A stretch of 64,000 nt of DNA, taken from the NCBI GenBank assembly GCA_016718315.1, contig JADKDV010000003.1, forward strand, positions 186,001 to 250,000, written 5' to 3'. The DNA is from Candidatus Obscuribacter sp. Its GTDB lineage: Bacteria > Cyanobacteriota > Vampirovibrionia > Obscuribacterales > Obscuribacteraceae. Below are positions 24,162-31,122 of this stretch, piece after piece. The position numbers and the translations under genes were made by a program. Within the stretch, counting starts at the first letter, position 1. Every line of letters begins with the position of its first letter. Under the pieces are notes generated by a model. That model did not search any database. It was given only the letters and a program-made list of their open reading frames with translations, and was not told the origin of the DNA.

Positions 24162-24698
24162 ATGTCTCTCAAGTCAATTTTTGCCGCCGTCGCAGTTGTA
24201 GCCAGCATTTCTTTCGCAGCACCAGCATTTGCCCAAGATGCATTCGGTTCTGGTCCCGGAGGCGGCTCCAGCACTGCTGATCAGTCTCTCGGTGAGATGG
24301 GTACACAAGCTTACGGCACACAAACAACAGGCTCACAAACACAACAACTACAACTGGGTCAATCACCAACATTGCAAGGTGCCACCAACGGTACCATCGC
24401 TCCTCAAGGTGTAGAAGCCACTGTAGTACAAGGTGTTAACACAGCAGGTACTGTCCGCGTTAACAACTTGGCTAACTTAGAGGCTTTGCTCAACATCATC
24501 GCTAACGGTATGGAAATCCTCGGCATTGCCTGGGGCGGACCTACCATGATCATGGGCTTCATGCACATGGCTGCTGGCAGCCACGACGCCATGAAGAAAG
24601 TACTCTTCGGAGCTGCTGGTGTCACAGGTGGTCTCGCTACCCCTGGTTGCATCAACTGGCTCGTTGCTTCCGCCCGCGATGCTGCTTTGTTCAACTAA
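24162..24698 (+). CDS. Pilin-like secreted protein, tandem copy 4
   Basis: The 178 residues have a 24-residue signal peptide similar to copy 3 (ending APAFA/QDAFG). The mature part is identical to copies 1 and 2 except for Thr in MGTQ. So a copy-3-like front is joined to copy-1/2-like mature coding DNA, as expected after gene conversion or unequal crossing over. GGAGGAG lies 6 bases before the ATG. Terminated just downstream. Confidence 0.75.
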   Translation: MSLKSIFAAVAVVASISFAAPAFAQDAFGSGPGGGSSTADQSLGEMGTQAYGTQTTGSQTQQLQLGQSPTLQGATNGTIAPQGVEATVVQGVNTAGTVRVNNLANLEALLNIIANGMEILGIAWGGPTMIMGFMHMAAGSHDAMKKVLFGAAGVTGGLATPGCINWLVASARDAALFN

Positions 24699-24725
24699 AG
24701 TTTTCCCCGCCAACGCCAGCCAGAG

Positions 24726-24747
24726 ACCTCCCGCAAGGGGGGTTTTT
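24726..24747 (+). terminator. Terminator after copy 4
   Basis: A 7-base-pair stem (ACCTCCC / GGGGGGT, one T-G pair) with a GCAA loop is followed by four more T. Confidence 0.8.
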
Positions 24748-24849
24748 GGTATTCAGGGCAATATGCGTTATTCTTTGAGGAGCATGTTGCCTTTAACTTT
24801 TGCGATTTGTCTGCAATTGATAGCAAATAGCGTGTATCCGGGATGACTG

Positions 24850-25602
24850 ATGATCGAAGGACCTGAACCACTGCGCTTTGAGCCTGCTGCCGATGAGGCC
24901 TCCAAGTTAGAGCGTTATACAAGGCAGCTCAGCTTGCCTGGCTTTGCGCGCTATCGCCAGCAAAAACTCTTTGCTGGTCATGTCCTTGTGCTTGGTGCCG
25001 GAGCAATTGCCCGCACTCTGGCGATGAATCTTGTGCAAAGTGGAGTTGGTCAGGTCAAAATAATTTCGCCCTCGTTGAGTGATCTCAGTAGTACTAGAAA
25101 TTTTTTGGCAACAGTCGATAATCCTGATAGCAAGCTGACTTATCAGTTGGTGGGTGAACCATTGACTGGTTATCTGGAAGAATTAATTGCCCAATTTGAT
25201 GTCATTGTCGATGCTGCATGCGACTGGCAAATCAAATTATTGGCTTCGGATCTTGTCATGCGCGCCAATCGTCCCCTGGTGCATGCCCACACCAATGGAT
25301 TGCGCTGTCATGTTTATTGTATGGTGCCAGGACGTTCAATGTGTTTGCGTTGTTTGTTAGTTGAGCTTGAAATGGAAGATTATCCACGCGAAGCCAGCAC
25401 ACCACTATCTTCACTGCCGTCGCTCGATAGTATTGTGGGCGGTTTTCAGAGTCTGGAAGTAATTAAGCTGCTCTCTGGATTTGGTGTCAGTCAGGGCAAT
25501 GAGCTGATGCAGTTTGATGGACTGAGTGGTGAGCTTGAAGTCCTCCGGGGGCTGGATCCGCGCAGTGATTGTCCTGACTGTGGCCGGCGCTTTTTTACTT
25601 AG
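24850..25602 (+). CDS. ThiF/MoeB-type E1-like adenylating-enzyme homologue
   Basis: The 250-residue protein has RYTRQLSLPGF near residue 22 (the Arg that reaches the nucleotide in this family). The Rossmann loop reads LVLGAGAIARTLAMNL, in place of the usual GxGGLG. DAACDW lies at the family's catalytic Asp position, and two CxxC pairs (CLRC at about 165, CPDC at about 243) mark the structural zinc. The normal Asp and Asn of the D-x-D..SN-x-R element are altered (DLSSTRNFL). Family members adenylate the C-terminus of ubiquitin-like sulfur carriers, but no such carrier lies here. A degenerate or specialised member is likely. Confidence 0.7.
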   Translation: MIEGPEPLRFEPAADEASKLERYTRQLSLPGFARYRQQKLFAGHVLVLGAGAIARTLAMNLVQSGVGQVKIISPSLSDLSSTRNFLATVDNPDSKLTYQLVGEPLTGYLEELIAQFDVIVDAACDWQIKLLASDLVMRANRPLVHAHTNGLRCHVYCMVPGRSMCLRCLLVELEMEDYPREASTPLSSLPSLDSIVGGFQSLEVIKLLSGFGVSQGNELMQFDGLSGELEVLRGLDPRSDCPDCGRRFFT

Positions 25603-26340
25603 TCAATCGATTTCGTCGTCTTTTACTGGTTCGGCTTTTACTTCTTTAAGTGCCGTGATAATCGACGCTGAGCGTTTGGGATATTTTTGTCTAATCAGCG
25701 CCATTAGTAAGTCCCACTGTCTGACTGACTCTCTGGTGGCCAGATCTTTAGCCACTTTGTAATAAGTGGCTGAGCCCAGTCGATCTTTGCCTTCTTCTGC
25801 GTTTTCTTTTGGTCTGCCGCCATCATTGAGAGATTTGTTGCCGCGTTTGAGATATTCGCTGTAGTTTAATTTGCTCCAGTCCACCAGCTCTATCTGGTAT
25901 GGATCAAAGGCTGGTCCCAGTTTTTCTTTGTGACGTTCGGCCTGCAACTCTACATAGTTGGATTGACTATAAAAATCCTGCGCCACCCGCATCAGGCGAC
26001 CCACATGAAAAAGCGTGCGATAGCGCGACCTGGCGCTTAAGTCTGCATCCTGAGCATAGTTGAGAATGATTTTTTGTTCGCGCTCGACATACCCCAGACC
26101 ACTTTTGAGATTGCCTTTGCCAAAAAAGTCGCTTTTCGCTTCTGGTGCAGTGCGGTCAGCACTCTGGCTTATAAATTCGAGATTTTTGGCACAGATTTTG
26201 TTGCTGAGAGCCTCGCGCAAAATCTGTCCGTGCAGTGATTGACCGTCCTGATCTCTCAGGGCAAAGGCTAGTGCTGGTGCGCCCGGGCCTGTCAGAGCGC
26301 TAAGGATAAGTAGTGTAGTAAGGAGCCTTGGCTGAGCCAT
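25603..26340 (-). CDS. Secreted protein with Het-C/zinc-phospholipase-like motif
   Basis: The 245 residues have a signal peptide (MAQPRLLTTLLILSALTGPGAPALA) and a mature helical protein. FHVGRLMRVAQDFYSQSNYVEL at about 130-150 follows the pattern (L-G-x-x-x-H..D-F-x-x-H-S-N-Y-x-E) of Het-C-like proteins and zinc phospholipase C relatives. Two expected histidines are replaced here (by Arg and Gln), so metal binding is doubtful. The tail is Lys/Asp-rich. It diverges from the exonuclease gene. The family link rests on one motif. Confidence 0.5.
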   Translation of the reverse strand: MAQPRLLTTLLILSALTGPGAPALAFALRDQDGQSLHGQILREALSNKICAKNLEFISQSADRTAPEAKSDFFGKGNLKSGLGYVEREQKIILNYAQDADLSARSRYRTLFHVGRLMRVAQDFYSQSNYVELQAERHKEKLGPAFDPYQIELVDWSKLNYSEYLKRGNKSLNDGGRPKENAEEGKDRLGSATYYKVAKDLATRESVRQWDLLMALIRQKYPKRSASIITALKEVKAEPVKDDEID

Positions 26341-26433
26341 CGAGTATATCCAGTCGCTATGTTGGTATCAAAAATTTTTAGCAATATAGAGTCCAATATA
26401 CGTTATCTTAGGCTGACTTCGCCTGGATTATTT

Positions 26434-27285
26434 ATGACCGCAAGTACTGCCCTAAAAGATTGCCGTTTTGTCGCTTTTGACGTAGAAACCACCGGGCTGT
26501 CGGCCATTGCCTGCCGGGTAGTGGAGCTTTCTGGGGTGAGTTTTAGACTTTCTCGTGCGGATAGTCAGACCTTTAGCAGTCTGGTTAATCCAGGTCAGCC
26601 CATTCCATTTGAAGTGTCGCGCATTCACGGTATTGATGATGCCATGGTTAAAGATGCTCCCAGCGCACGTCAGGTGATGGCGGACTTTAATGATTTTATT
26701 GGCAGTGATTCTATTTTGATGGCTCATAACGCTGCTTTTGACGTGGAATTTGTCAAAGTGGAAATGGAGCGCGTTGGACTTGTGCCGCCAGCTAATCTAG
26801 TTTTGGATTCGCTTACTTTGGCCCAGGTAATAATGGACGGTGATTTTAGACCGGCAAATTTTAAGCTTAAAACACTGGCTGAATTTTTTGGCTTTGGTGG
26901 AGATGAATATCACCGCGCTCTTGCTGACAGTATTTATGTGCAAAAGCTCTTTTGTGAGCTTATCAAAATTACTGGCGCTGGTGATTTAGACATGCTTACT
27001 GCTACCGGTGCTCTCAAGCCTTTTGGCCAGTGGGTTAAACAACCTGACAAAGAGAGCCTGCCAGAGCATGTCAGAGCCCACCTCAGTTTGCTGGAGAGCG
27101 CAATTACTAGTCGAGGCGCAGTCAAATTGACCTATCAGGGTGAATTTAAAAGCACCCGTACTGTTAAGCCGCAAGCTGTTATCGCCAGTCGGGGCAGTTT
27201 ATACTTGAGTGCTTATTGCACTAGATCTAGAGCCGAGCGTACTTTTAGGTTGGATAGAATTGTCGAAGCCGTCCTCCATAACTAA
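26434..27285 (+). CDS. DEDDh 3'-5' exonuclease (DnaQ-like) fused to a WYL domain
   Basis: I start at ATG 26434 (MTASTALKD). The 283 residues open with a DnaQ-type exonuclease: FDVETTG at 15-21 (Asp16 and Glu18), HNAAFDVEFV at about 98, and HRALADSIYV at about 158 as the third, His/Asp motif. From about 222 the sequence becomes VKLTYQGEFKSTRTVKP, SLYLSAYCTRSRAERTFRLD, which is a WYL-type ligand/nucleic-acid-sensing domain. WYL domains usually sit in transcription regulators and defence proteins. A fusion to an exonuclease suggests regulated trimming of DNA or RNA ends. The next gene overlaps its 3' end. Confidence 0.8.
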   Translation: MTASTALKDCRFVAFDVETTGLSAIACRVVELSGVSFRLSRADSQTFSSLVNPGQPIPFEVSRIHGIDDAMVKDAPSARQVMADFNDFIGSDSILMAHNAAFDVEFVKVEMERVGLVPPANLVLDSLTLAQVIMDGDFRPANFKLKTLAEFFGFGGDEYHRALADSIYVQKLFCELIKITGAGDLDMLTATGALKPFGQWVKQPDKESLPEHVRAHLSLLESAITSRGAVKLTYQGEFKSTRTVKPQAVIASRGSLYLSAYCTRSRAERTFRLDRIVEAVLHN

Positions 27286-28456
27286 AGCCAGTGTGCTTCT
27301 CTGTTTACTTTTGACTGCCTTGCCAGTCCCGGCTCTGGCTGCGCCCTTTCCCTTTTTTAAGAGGGTTTATAAGACCGACGAAAAGTCTTTGCGCGAAGAA
27401 AGCGCCAAGCTCGATAAGCTCGACGAAAAGCTATTAGACGAAGCGATGAGCGGTGATGAAGAAAAAAGCGACAGGCTCAAGCAAATCGAAAAACATATAA
27501 AACTGGGCGATATGTTTTTTGGTCGGCGCGACTACACCAACTCACTTATAGAGTTTGAAGACGTGCTCAAGCTCGAAGCTGACAATTTTAAAGCGCACTA
27601 TATGCTGGGCAAAGTGCTGATGGGCATGGCTGACTATGAAGAAGCTCTAAAAGAATTTGACCGCATAGTAGTTTTGCGTCCGGGCTCTGCCGACGCTCAT
27701 TTTATGAGGGCTGAAGCATTGCGCATGCTGGGGCGTGGCGATGACGCCAGACCAGAATATTTAAGGGCCACCACAATCGATAAAACCAATGCTCTGGCCC
27801 ATGCCTATCTCGGTGAGTGTTACCGTATGAAGGGACGCTACCGTGATGCCATCGCCGAATGTAAAATTGCCAGCAAACTAAAAAAAGACCTTGTGGTACC
27901 ACATCTGATACTGGCTCAGTGCTATGCCTCGGTGCGTTTGCCAGAGCTAGCTGTGCAAGAGTATAAGACTGCCATTGCTGTTAATCCTATGGACCCTGTT
28001 GTCCATGCCAGATACGGACTGGCTCTTGGTAAAAACAACCAATGGAAAGAAGCTATTGCTCAACTTTTGCATGCCACCGAACTCGATCCCAGCTATTCCG
28101 AAGGGCATGTCGGTCTAGCCTGGGCGCTAGCCAGCACTGGGCGTGTTGAAGAAGCCTTGAAAGAAGCCAGGCTGGCTGTCTCACTTGCACCCAATGATCC
28201 TGATACTCATAGTAATTTAGCCTGGGTCTATGGCAAAAATAAAGACCATAATTCGGCTGTGATAGAGTACCGCCTTGCCCTGCAAATCGATCCCAAAAAT
28301 GGGCAGCTGCAAAAGGCTCTGGGCTTAGAGCTGAGAGAATCAGGCGATCTCAATTCGGCTATCGCTCAATTGCTCAGTGCTCGTAAGCTTTTGCCTGGTG
28401 ATGATGAAGTGAAGCGCACACTGCAATCACTCATGCCTAAAGGGCAAAACGAATAA
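27260..28456 (+). CDS. Secreted TPR-repeat protein
   Basis: I start at TTG 27260, inside the exonuclease gene's last codons. A GGA lies a few bases upstream, and this start gives a normal signal peptide (SKPSSITKASVLLCLLLTALPVPALA). The 398 residues then have a charged helical linker and nine to ten TPRs from about 90 on (LGDMFFGRRDYTNSLIEFE, AHFMRAEALRMLGRGDDARPEY, AHAYLGECYRMKGRYRDAI and others). Like the other TPR proteins in this window it would act outside the cytoplasm as a binding scaffold. It converges with pyrE, without a spacer. Confidence 0.75.
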   Translation: MSKPSSITKASVLLCLLLTALPVPALAAPFPFFKRVYKTDEKSLREESAKLDKLDEKLLDEAMSGDEEKSDRLKQIEKHIKLGDMFFGRRDYTNSLIEFEDVLKLEADNFKAHYMLGKVLMGMADYEEALKEFDRIVVLRPGSADAHFMRAEALRMLGRGDDARPEYLRATTIDKTNALAHAYLGECYRMKGRYRDAIAECKIASKLKKDLVVPHLILAQCYASVRLPELAVQEYKTAIAVNPMDPVVHARYGLALGKNNQWKEAIAQLLHATELDPSYSEGHVGLAWALASTGRVEEALKEARLAVSLAPNDPDTHSNLAWVYGKNKDHNSAVIEYRLALQIDPKNGQLQKALGLELRESGDLNSAIAQLLSARKLLPGDDEVKRTLQSLMPKGQNE

Positions 28457-29074
28457 CTATTTGCGATTGCTGCCAGGTTTGATGGCGCTAGTGCCAGCTT
28501 TGCACATGGGGCAAGCGGCGGCTTCATAGGTATTTAACTCCAGGCTAAAGAGATTGTAAAAGGGCAAGTCAAAAGTTGCTTTGCCGCCACTTCTGTCGAT
28601 TATTGCTGCCACTGCCACTGGTGCGGCACCGAGCTCTCGCAATAGTTCTATGACTTTGCGGGCAGAGCCGCCTGTGGTCGTTACGTCTTCAACAACTAGG
28701 ATGCGCTCACCGGGCGTTATTTCAACTCCCCGACGGATGGCAAATTCATTGGTCTGAGCATCTCGCTCAGCAAAAATTGCTCTAATTTGTTTGTCCGTGG
28801 CACTACTGGTGATACCGGCTTGTTGGTTGAGGGCGAGCGCCATAAACACTTCCATGTGCACGGCGCCAAGGGCTGGTCCTACCACCGTCTGGATTTGATG
28901 GTTGCCTGCGCCAATTTTTTCGGATAGTGCTTTGGCCAGGGTCATACCATGGAGCGGGTACTGGAGAATTTTTTGGCACTGCATGTATTGGTCAGAGTGC
29001 AGCCCAGATGACAAAAGGAAATGACCAGTTTGCCAGGCGTTTACCGACTTCAACAATTCTTCGATAGGATTCAC
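28457..29074 (-). CDS. pyrE: Orotate phosphoribosyltransferase
   Basis: The 205 residues have FLLSSGLHSDQYMQC near the N-terminus and the PRPP-binding loop VVEDVTTTGGSARKV at about 127-141, which is the strongest family signature. The tail with CPMCKAG gives a short Cys pair typical of some bacterial forms. It converts orotate and PRPP to OMP in pyrimidine synthesis. No other pyrimidine genes are present, so it stands alone here. It diverges from the 29184 gene. Confidence 0.9.
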   Translation of the reverse strand: MNPIEELLKSVNAWQTGHFLLSSGLHSDQYMQCQKILQYPLHGMTLAKALSEKIGAGNHQIQTVVGPALGAVHMEVFMALALNQQAGITSSATDKQIRAIFAERDAQTNEFAIRRGVEITPGERILVVEDVTTTGGSARKVIELLRELGAAPVAVAAIIDRSGGKATFDLPFYNLFSLELNTYEAAACPMCKAGTSAIKPGSNRK

Positions 29075-29151
29075 CAGGCACCTCTTTTGACAGACAAATA
29101 CGCTTTAAGTCTACCTGAAGAGATAAAAAGGTTTGGATTAGACTGAAGCCA

Positions 29152-29157
29152 TATAAT
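29152..29157 (+). promoter_or_regulatory. -10 box upstream of the GATase gene
   Basis: A perfect TATAAT lies 27 bases before the start codon at 29184. No good -35 box is seen at the standard distance. Confidence 0.45.
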
Positions 29158-29183
29158 GTGTGTTGACTTGTTCAGGAATCATT

Positions 29184-29930
29184 ATGTCTAAAATGTCTCA
29201 AAGCGCTATAAAACCACTTATTGGCATCAATCTCGACATCAAAGGTGGGCCGCCCGAGGTAGCCTCTATTCAGACTACTTACACTGACGCCATTATTAAC
29301 AGTGGCGGCATCCCGGTGCTTTTGCCGCCCATGTCAAAAGAAGACCTGGCCAGTGTTGTCGCCCGTCTAGATGGCATCATGCTCATCGGCGGTGACGATT
29401 ATTGTCCTTCGCTTTACAACGAAGAGCCCCACGATGCCCTTGAGCTGGCTCATCATCGCCGTCAGGCCTTTGACCTTTTGCTTGCCGGTATTGCCCTGGA
29501 GAAGCCTGATATGCCAGTCCTGGGTATTTGTCTGGGAGCACAGCTAATCAACATTCAGCAAGGGGGCTCGCTGGTACAAGATATAAAAACTTTCATCCCT
29601 GATTCACAAGTAGAGCATGTCACAAAAAATGGCTGGCAAGACGGCTTTACAAGGCATAGCGTCAAGTTACAGTCTGGTAGTCAGCTCGCCACTGTCTACA
29701 AGGATCAGTCTTTTGATGTGCCGACCAGCCACCACCAGAGCGTCAAAGCTGTAGGACGAGATCTAAAAGTCTCGGCGCAGGCTGATGATGGCGTCATCGA
29801 AGCAATAGAAATGCCAGGACGCAGTTTTGTTATCGGAGTGCAATGGCACCCAGAGCGGGATTACGAGACCAATAAGCCGCTCTTTGATAAATTGGTAGAG
29901 GTCTCGTCGCGTCAATGCGGAGCAAGCTAA
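29184..29930 (+). CDS. Gamma-glutamyl-GABA hydrolase-like class I glutamine amidotransferase (peptidase C26)
   Basis: I start at ATG 29184 (MSKMSQSAI), with AGGAA five bases upstream. The 248 residues contain the C26 features: a LIGGDDYCPSLY loop near 67-78, the nucleophile Cys116 in LGICLGAQL, and a closing QWHPERDYE that carries His and Glu. Relatives such as PuuD hydrolyse gamma-glutamyl amides in polyamine breakdown; here the substrate is not shown by context. The stop overlaps the next gene's start, so the two are co-translated. Confidence 0.8.
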   Translation: MSKMSQSAIKPLIGINLDIKGGPPEVASIQTTYTDAIINSGGIPVLLPPMSKEDLASVVARLDGIMLIGGDDYCPSLYNEEPHDALELAHHRRQAFDLLLAGIALEKPDMPVLGICLGAQLINIQQGGSLVQDIKTFIPDSQVEHVTKNGWQDGFTRHSVKLQSGSQLATVYKDQSFDVPTSHHQSVKAVGRDLKVSAQADDGVIEAIEMPGRSFVIGVQWHPERDYETNKPLFDKLVEVSSRQCGAS

Positions 29931-30913
29931 TGTCACCACAGAAGATATTGATCACAGGCGGTGCCGGGTTTATCGGATCTCACCTGACTGAGCGCTTTTT
30001 ACAGCGCGGTGATACTGTGGTCGTGATTGACAATTTTAATGATTATTACGACCCCTCCGTCAAAAAGCGCAACGTGGCTCCGTTTTTGACTAATGAGCAA
30101 TATGCCCTCGTGGCTGGCGATATCAGAGATAAAGCCAGTCTGGATCAGGCTTTTGCCCATGGTCCGTTTGATGTGGTAGTGCACTTGGCTGCTATGGCTG
30201 GAGTGAGACCATCCCTGGCTAATCCGGCTTTGTATTTTGATGTCAACGTTAATGGCACACAGCTTTTAGTCGATCGTATTTTGCCGGACAAAGACAGGAC
30301 TAGACTGGTATTTGGCTCGAGTTCGTCGGTCTATGGTGGCCGCAGTGGCGAGTCCTTTAGTGAGACAGATCGAGTCAGTGAGCCCTTATCACCCTATGCT
30401 GCCAGCAAAGCTTCCAATGAATTGCAACTGTATGCCGCCCATCATACGGCTGGCTTGCAGGTTGTCTGCTTGCGCTTCTTTACTGTCTTTGGACCAAGAC
30501 AAAGACCAGATCTGGCCATTCACAAGTTTTGTCATCTCATTGATGCTGGTAAACCGGTGGAGTTGTTTGGTGATGGGCTCAGTAAGCGCGATTATACTTT
30601 TGTGCTTGATATCGTCCAGGGCATAGAAAAGTCCATGACCTATGACTTACCTGGCTATGACATCATCAATCTTGGTCGATCTGAGCCGGTTGTCCTTTTA
30701 GAGATGGTCCAGGCACTCGAAAAGCATCTTGGTAAAAAGGCTGAGATTATCCACAAACCAATGCAAGTTGGCGACGTGCCCTACACCTTTGCTGACATCA
30801 GTCATGCCAGAGCTGTGCTTGGCTACAGTCCGGCAACAACCTTTGATGAAGGCGTGCGCCGCTTTGTCGAATGGTATAAGAGCGAAAAAGCATTGTCATT
30901 GAGTCAAACTTGA
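29930..30913 (+). CDS. NAD-dependent sugar epimerase (UDP-glucuronate 4-epimerase-like)
   Basis: I start at ATG 29930, overlapping the previous stop by one base, with GGAG at about 8 bases. The 327 residues are an extended SDR: ITGGAGFIGSHL at 8-19 for NAD binding, GSSSSVYGGRSGE with the catalytic Ser, and YAASK with the Tyr-x-x-x-Lys pair. The tail has the typical VPYTFADISHA substrate loop. The DNFNDYYDPSVK motif favours UDP-glucuronate or UDP-glucose-type 4-epimerases. It likely supplies sugars for the envelope. The tRNA gene follows. Confidence 0.85.
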   Translation: MSPQKILITGGAGFIGSHLTERFLQRGDTVVVIDNFNDYYDPSVKKRNVAPFLTNEQYALVAGDIRDKASLDQAFAHGPFDVVVHLAAMAGVRPSLANPALYFDVNVNGTQLLVDRILPDKDRTRLVFGSSSSVYGGRSGESFSETDRVSEPLSPYAASKASNELQLYAAHHTAGLQVVCLRFFTVFGPRQRPDLAIHKFCHLIDAGKPVELFGDGLSKRDYTFVLDIVQGIEKSMTYDLPGYDIINLGRSEPVVLLEMVQALEKHLGKKAEIIHKPMQVGDVPYTFADISHARAVLGYSPATTFDEGVRRFVEWYKSEKALSLSQT

Positions 30914-30952
30914 ACTTTTGTTTTGTCAAGCGCCAAGTCTGGAGCTTTTGCC

Positions 30953-30982
30953 TTGACAGGCACTAGTGCCAATCTGGATAAT
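30953..30982 (+). promoter_or_regulatory. Promoter of the tRNA gene, with a palindrome in the spacer
   Basis: A perfect TTGACA (30953-30958) and GATAAT (30977-30982) are separated by 18 bases, ending 17 bases before the tRNA. The spacer contains the perfect 12-base palindrome GGCACTAGTGCC at 30959-30970. Confidence 0.7.
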
Positions 30983-30999
30983 CTTAAATCCGACCCTAT

Positions 31000-31073
31000 G
31001 GCACGGTAGCTCAGTCGGCTAGAGCGGGCGACTCATAACCGCCAGGTCGCGGGTTCGATTCCCGCCTGTGCCA
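31000..31073 (+). tRNA. tRNA with anticodon CAT (Ile2 or elongator Met)
   Basis: The 74 bases fold as a cloverleaf with a 7-base-pair acceptor stem (one G-T pair), D stem GCTC/GAGC, anticodon loop CTCATAA, and T arm GCGGG-TTCGATT-CCCGC. The discriminator is A and the CCA end is not encoded. The anticodon arm reads GGCGACTCATAACCGCC, much like E. coli tRNA-Ile2 (GGCGACTCATAATCGCT), with one A-C mismatch at the base of the stem. The tilS gene 850 bases downstream, which modifies C34 of this tRNA, supports Ile2; Met is the alternative. Confidence 0.9.
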
Positions 31074-31086
31074 AATATCAAAAGAC

Positions 31087-31122
31087 AAAATACTCCGTTA
31101 CCGACCTGGTACGGAGTATTTT
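31087..31122. terminator. Bidirectional terminator after the tRNA and the TonB-like gene
   Basis: A 12-base-pair stem (AAAATACTCCGT / ACGGAGTATTTT) is followed by T residues on the plus strand and, read from the other side, by TTTTGTCTTTT. The stop codon of the minus-strand gene lies in the hairpin. Confidence 0.8.

Larger units (their letters stand above)
20894..24698 (+). repeat. Tandem array of four paralogous transcription units
   Basis: Four direct copies of one gene lie at 20998-21546, 22471-23019, 23251-23787 and 24162-24698. The region coding for the mature protein is nearly identical at the nucleotide level in copies 1, 2 and 4, and slightly more divergent in copy 3. Leaders, promoters and terminators have diverged in sequence but keep the same layout. 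The copies are separated by 0.2-0.9 kb, with an unrelated lipoprotein gene only between copies 1 and 2. Confidence 0.95.

Noticed and set aside
21252..24694. Repeated antisense frames (96 codons each) opposite all four pilin-like genes
   Set aside because: They recur only because the sense genes are copies; they show no ribosome site and no independent conservation.
20894..24698. CRISPR array or insertion-sequence copies as an explanation of the repeats
   Set aside because: Repeat units are 540-base genes with signal peptides and terminators, without short repeats with spacers, inverted ends or a transposase.
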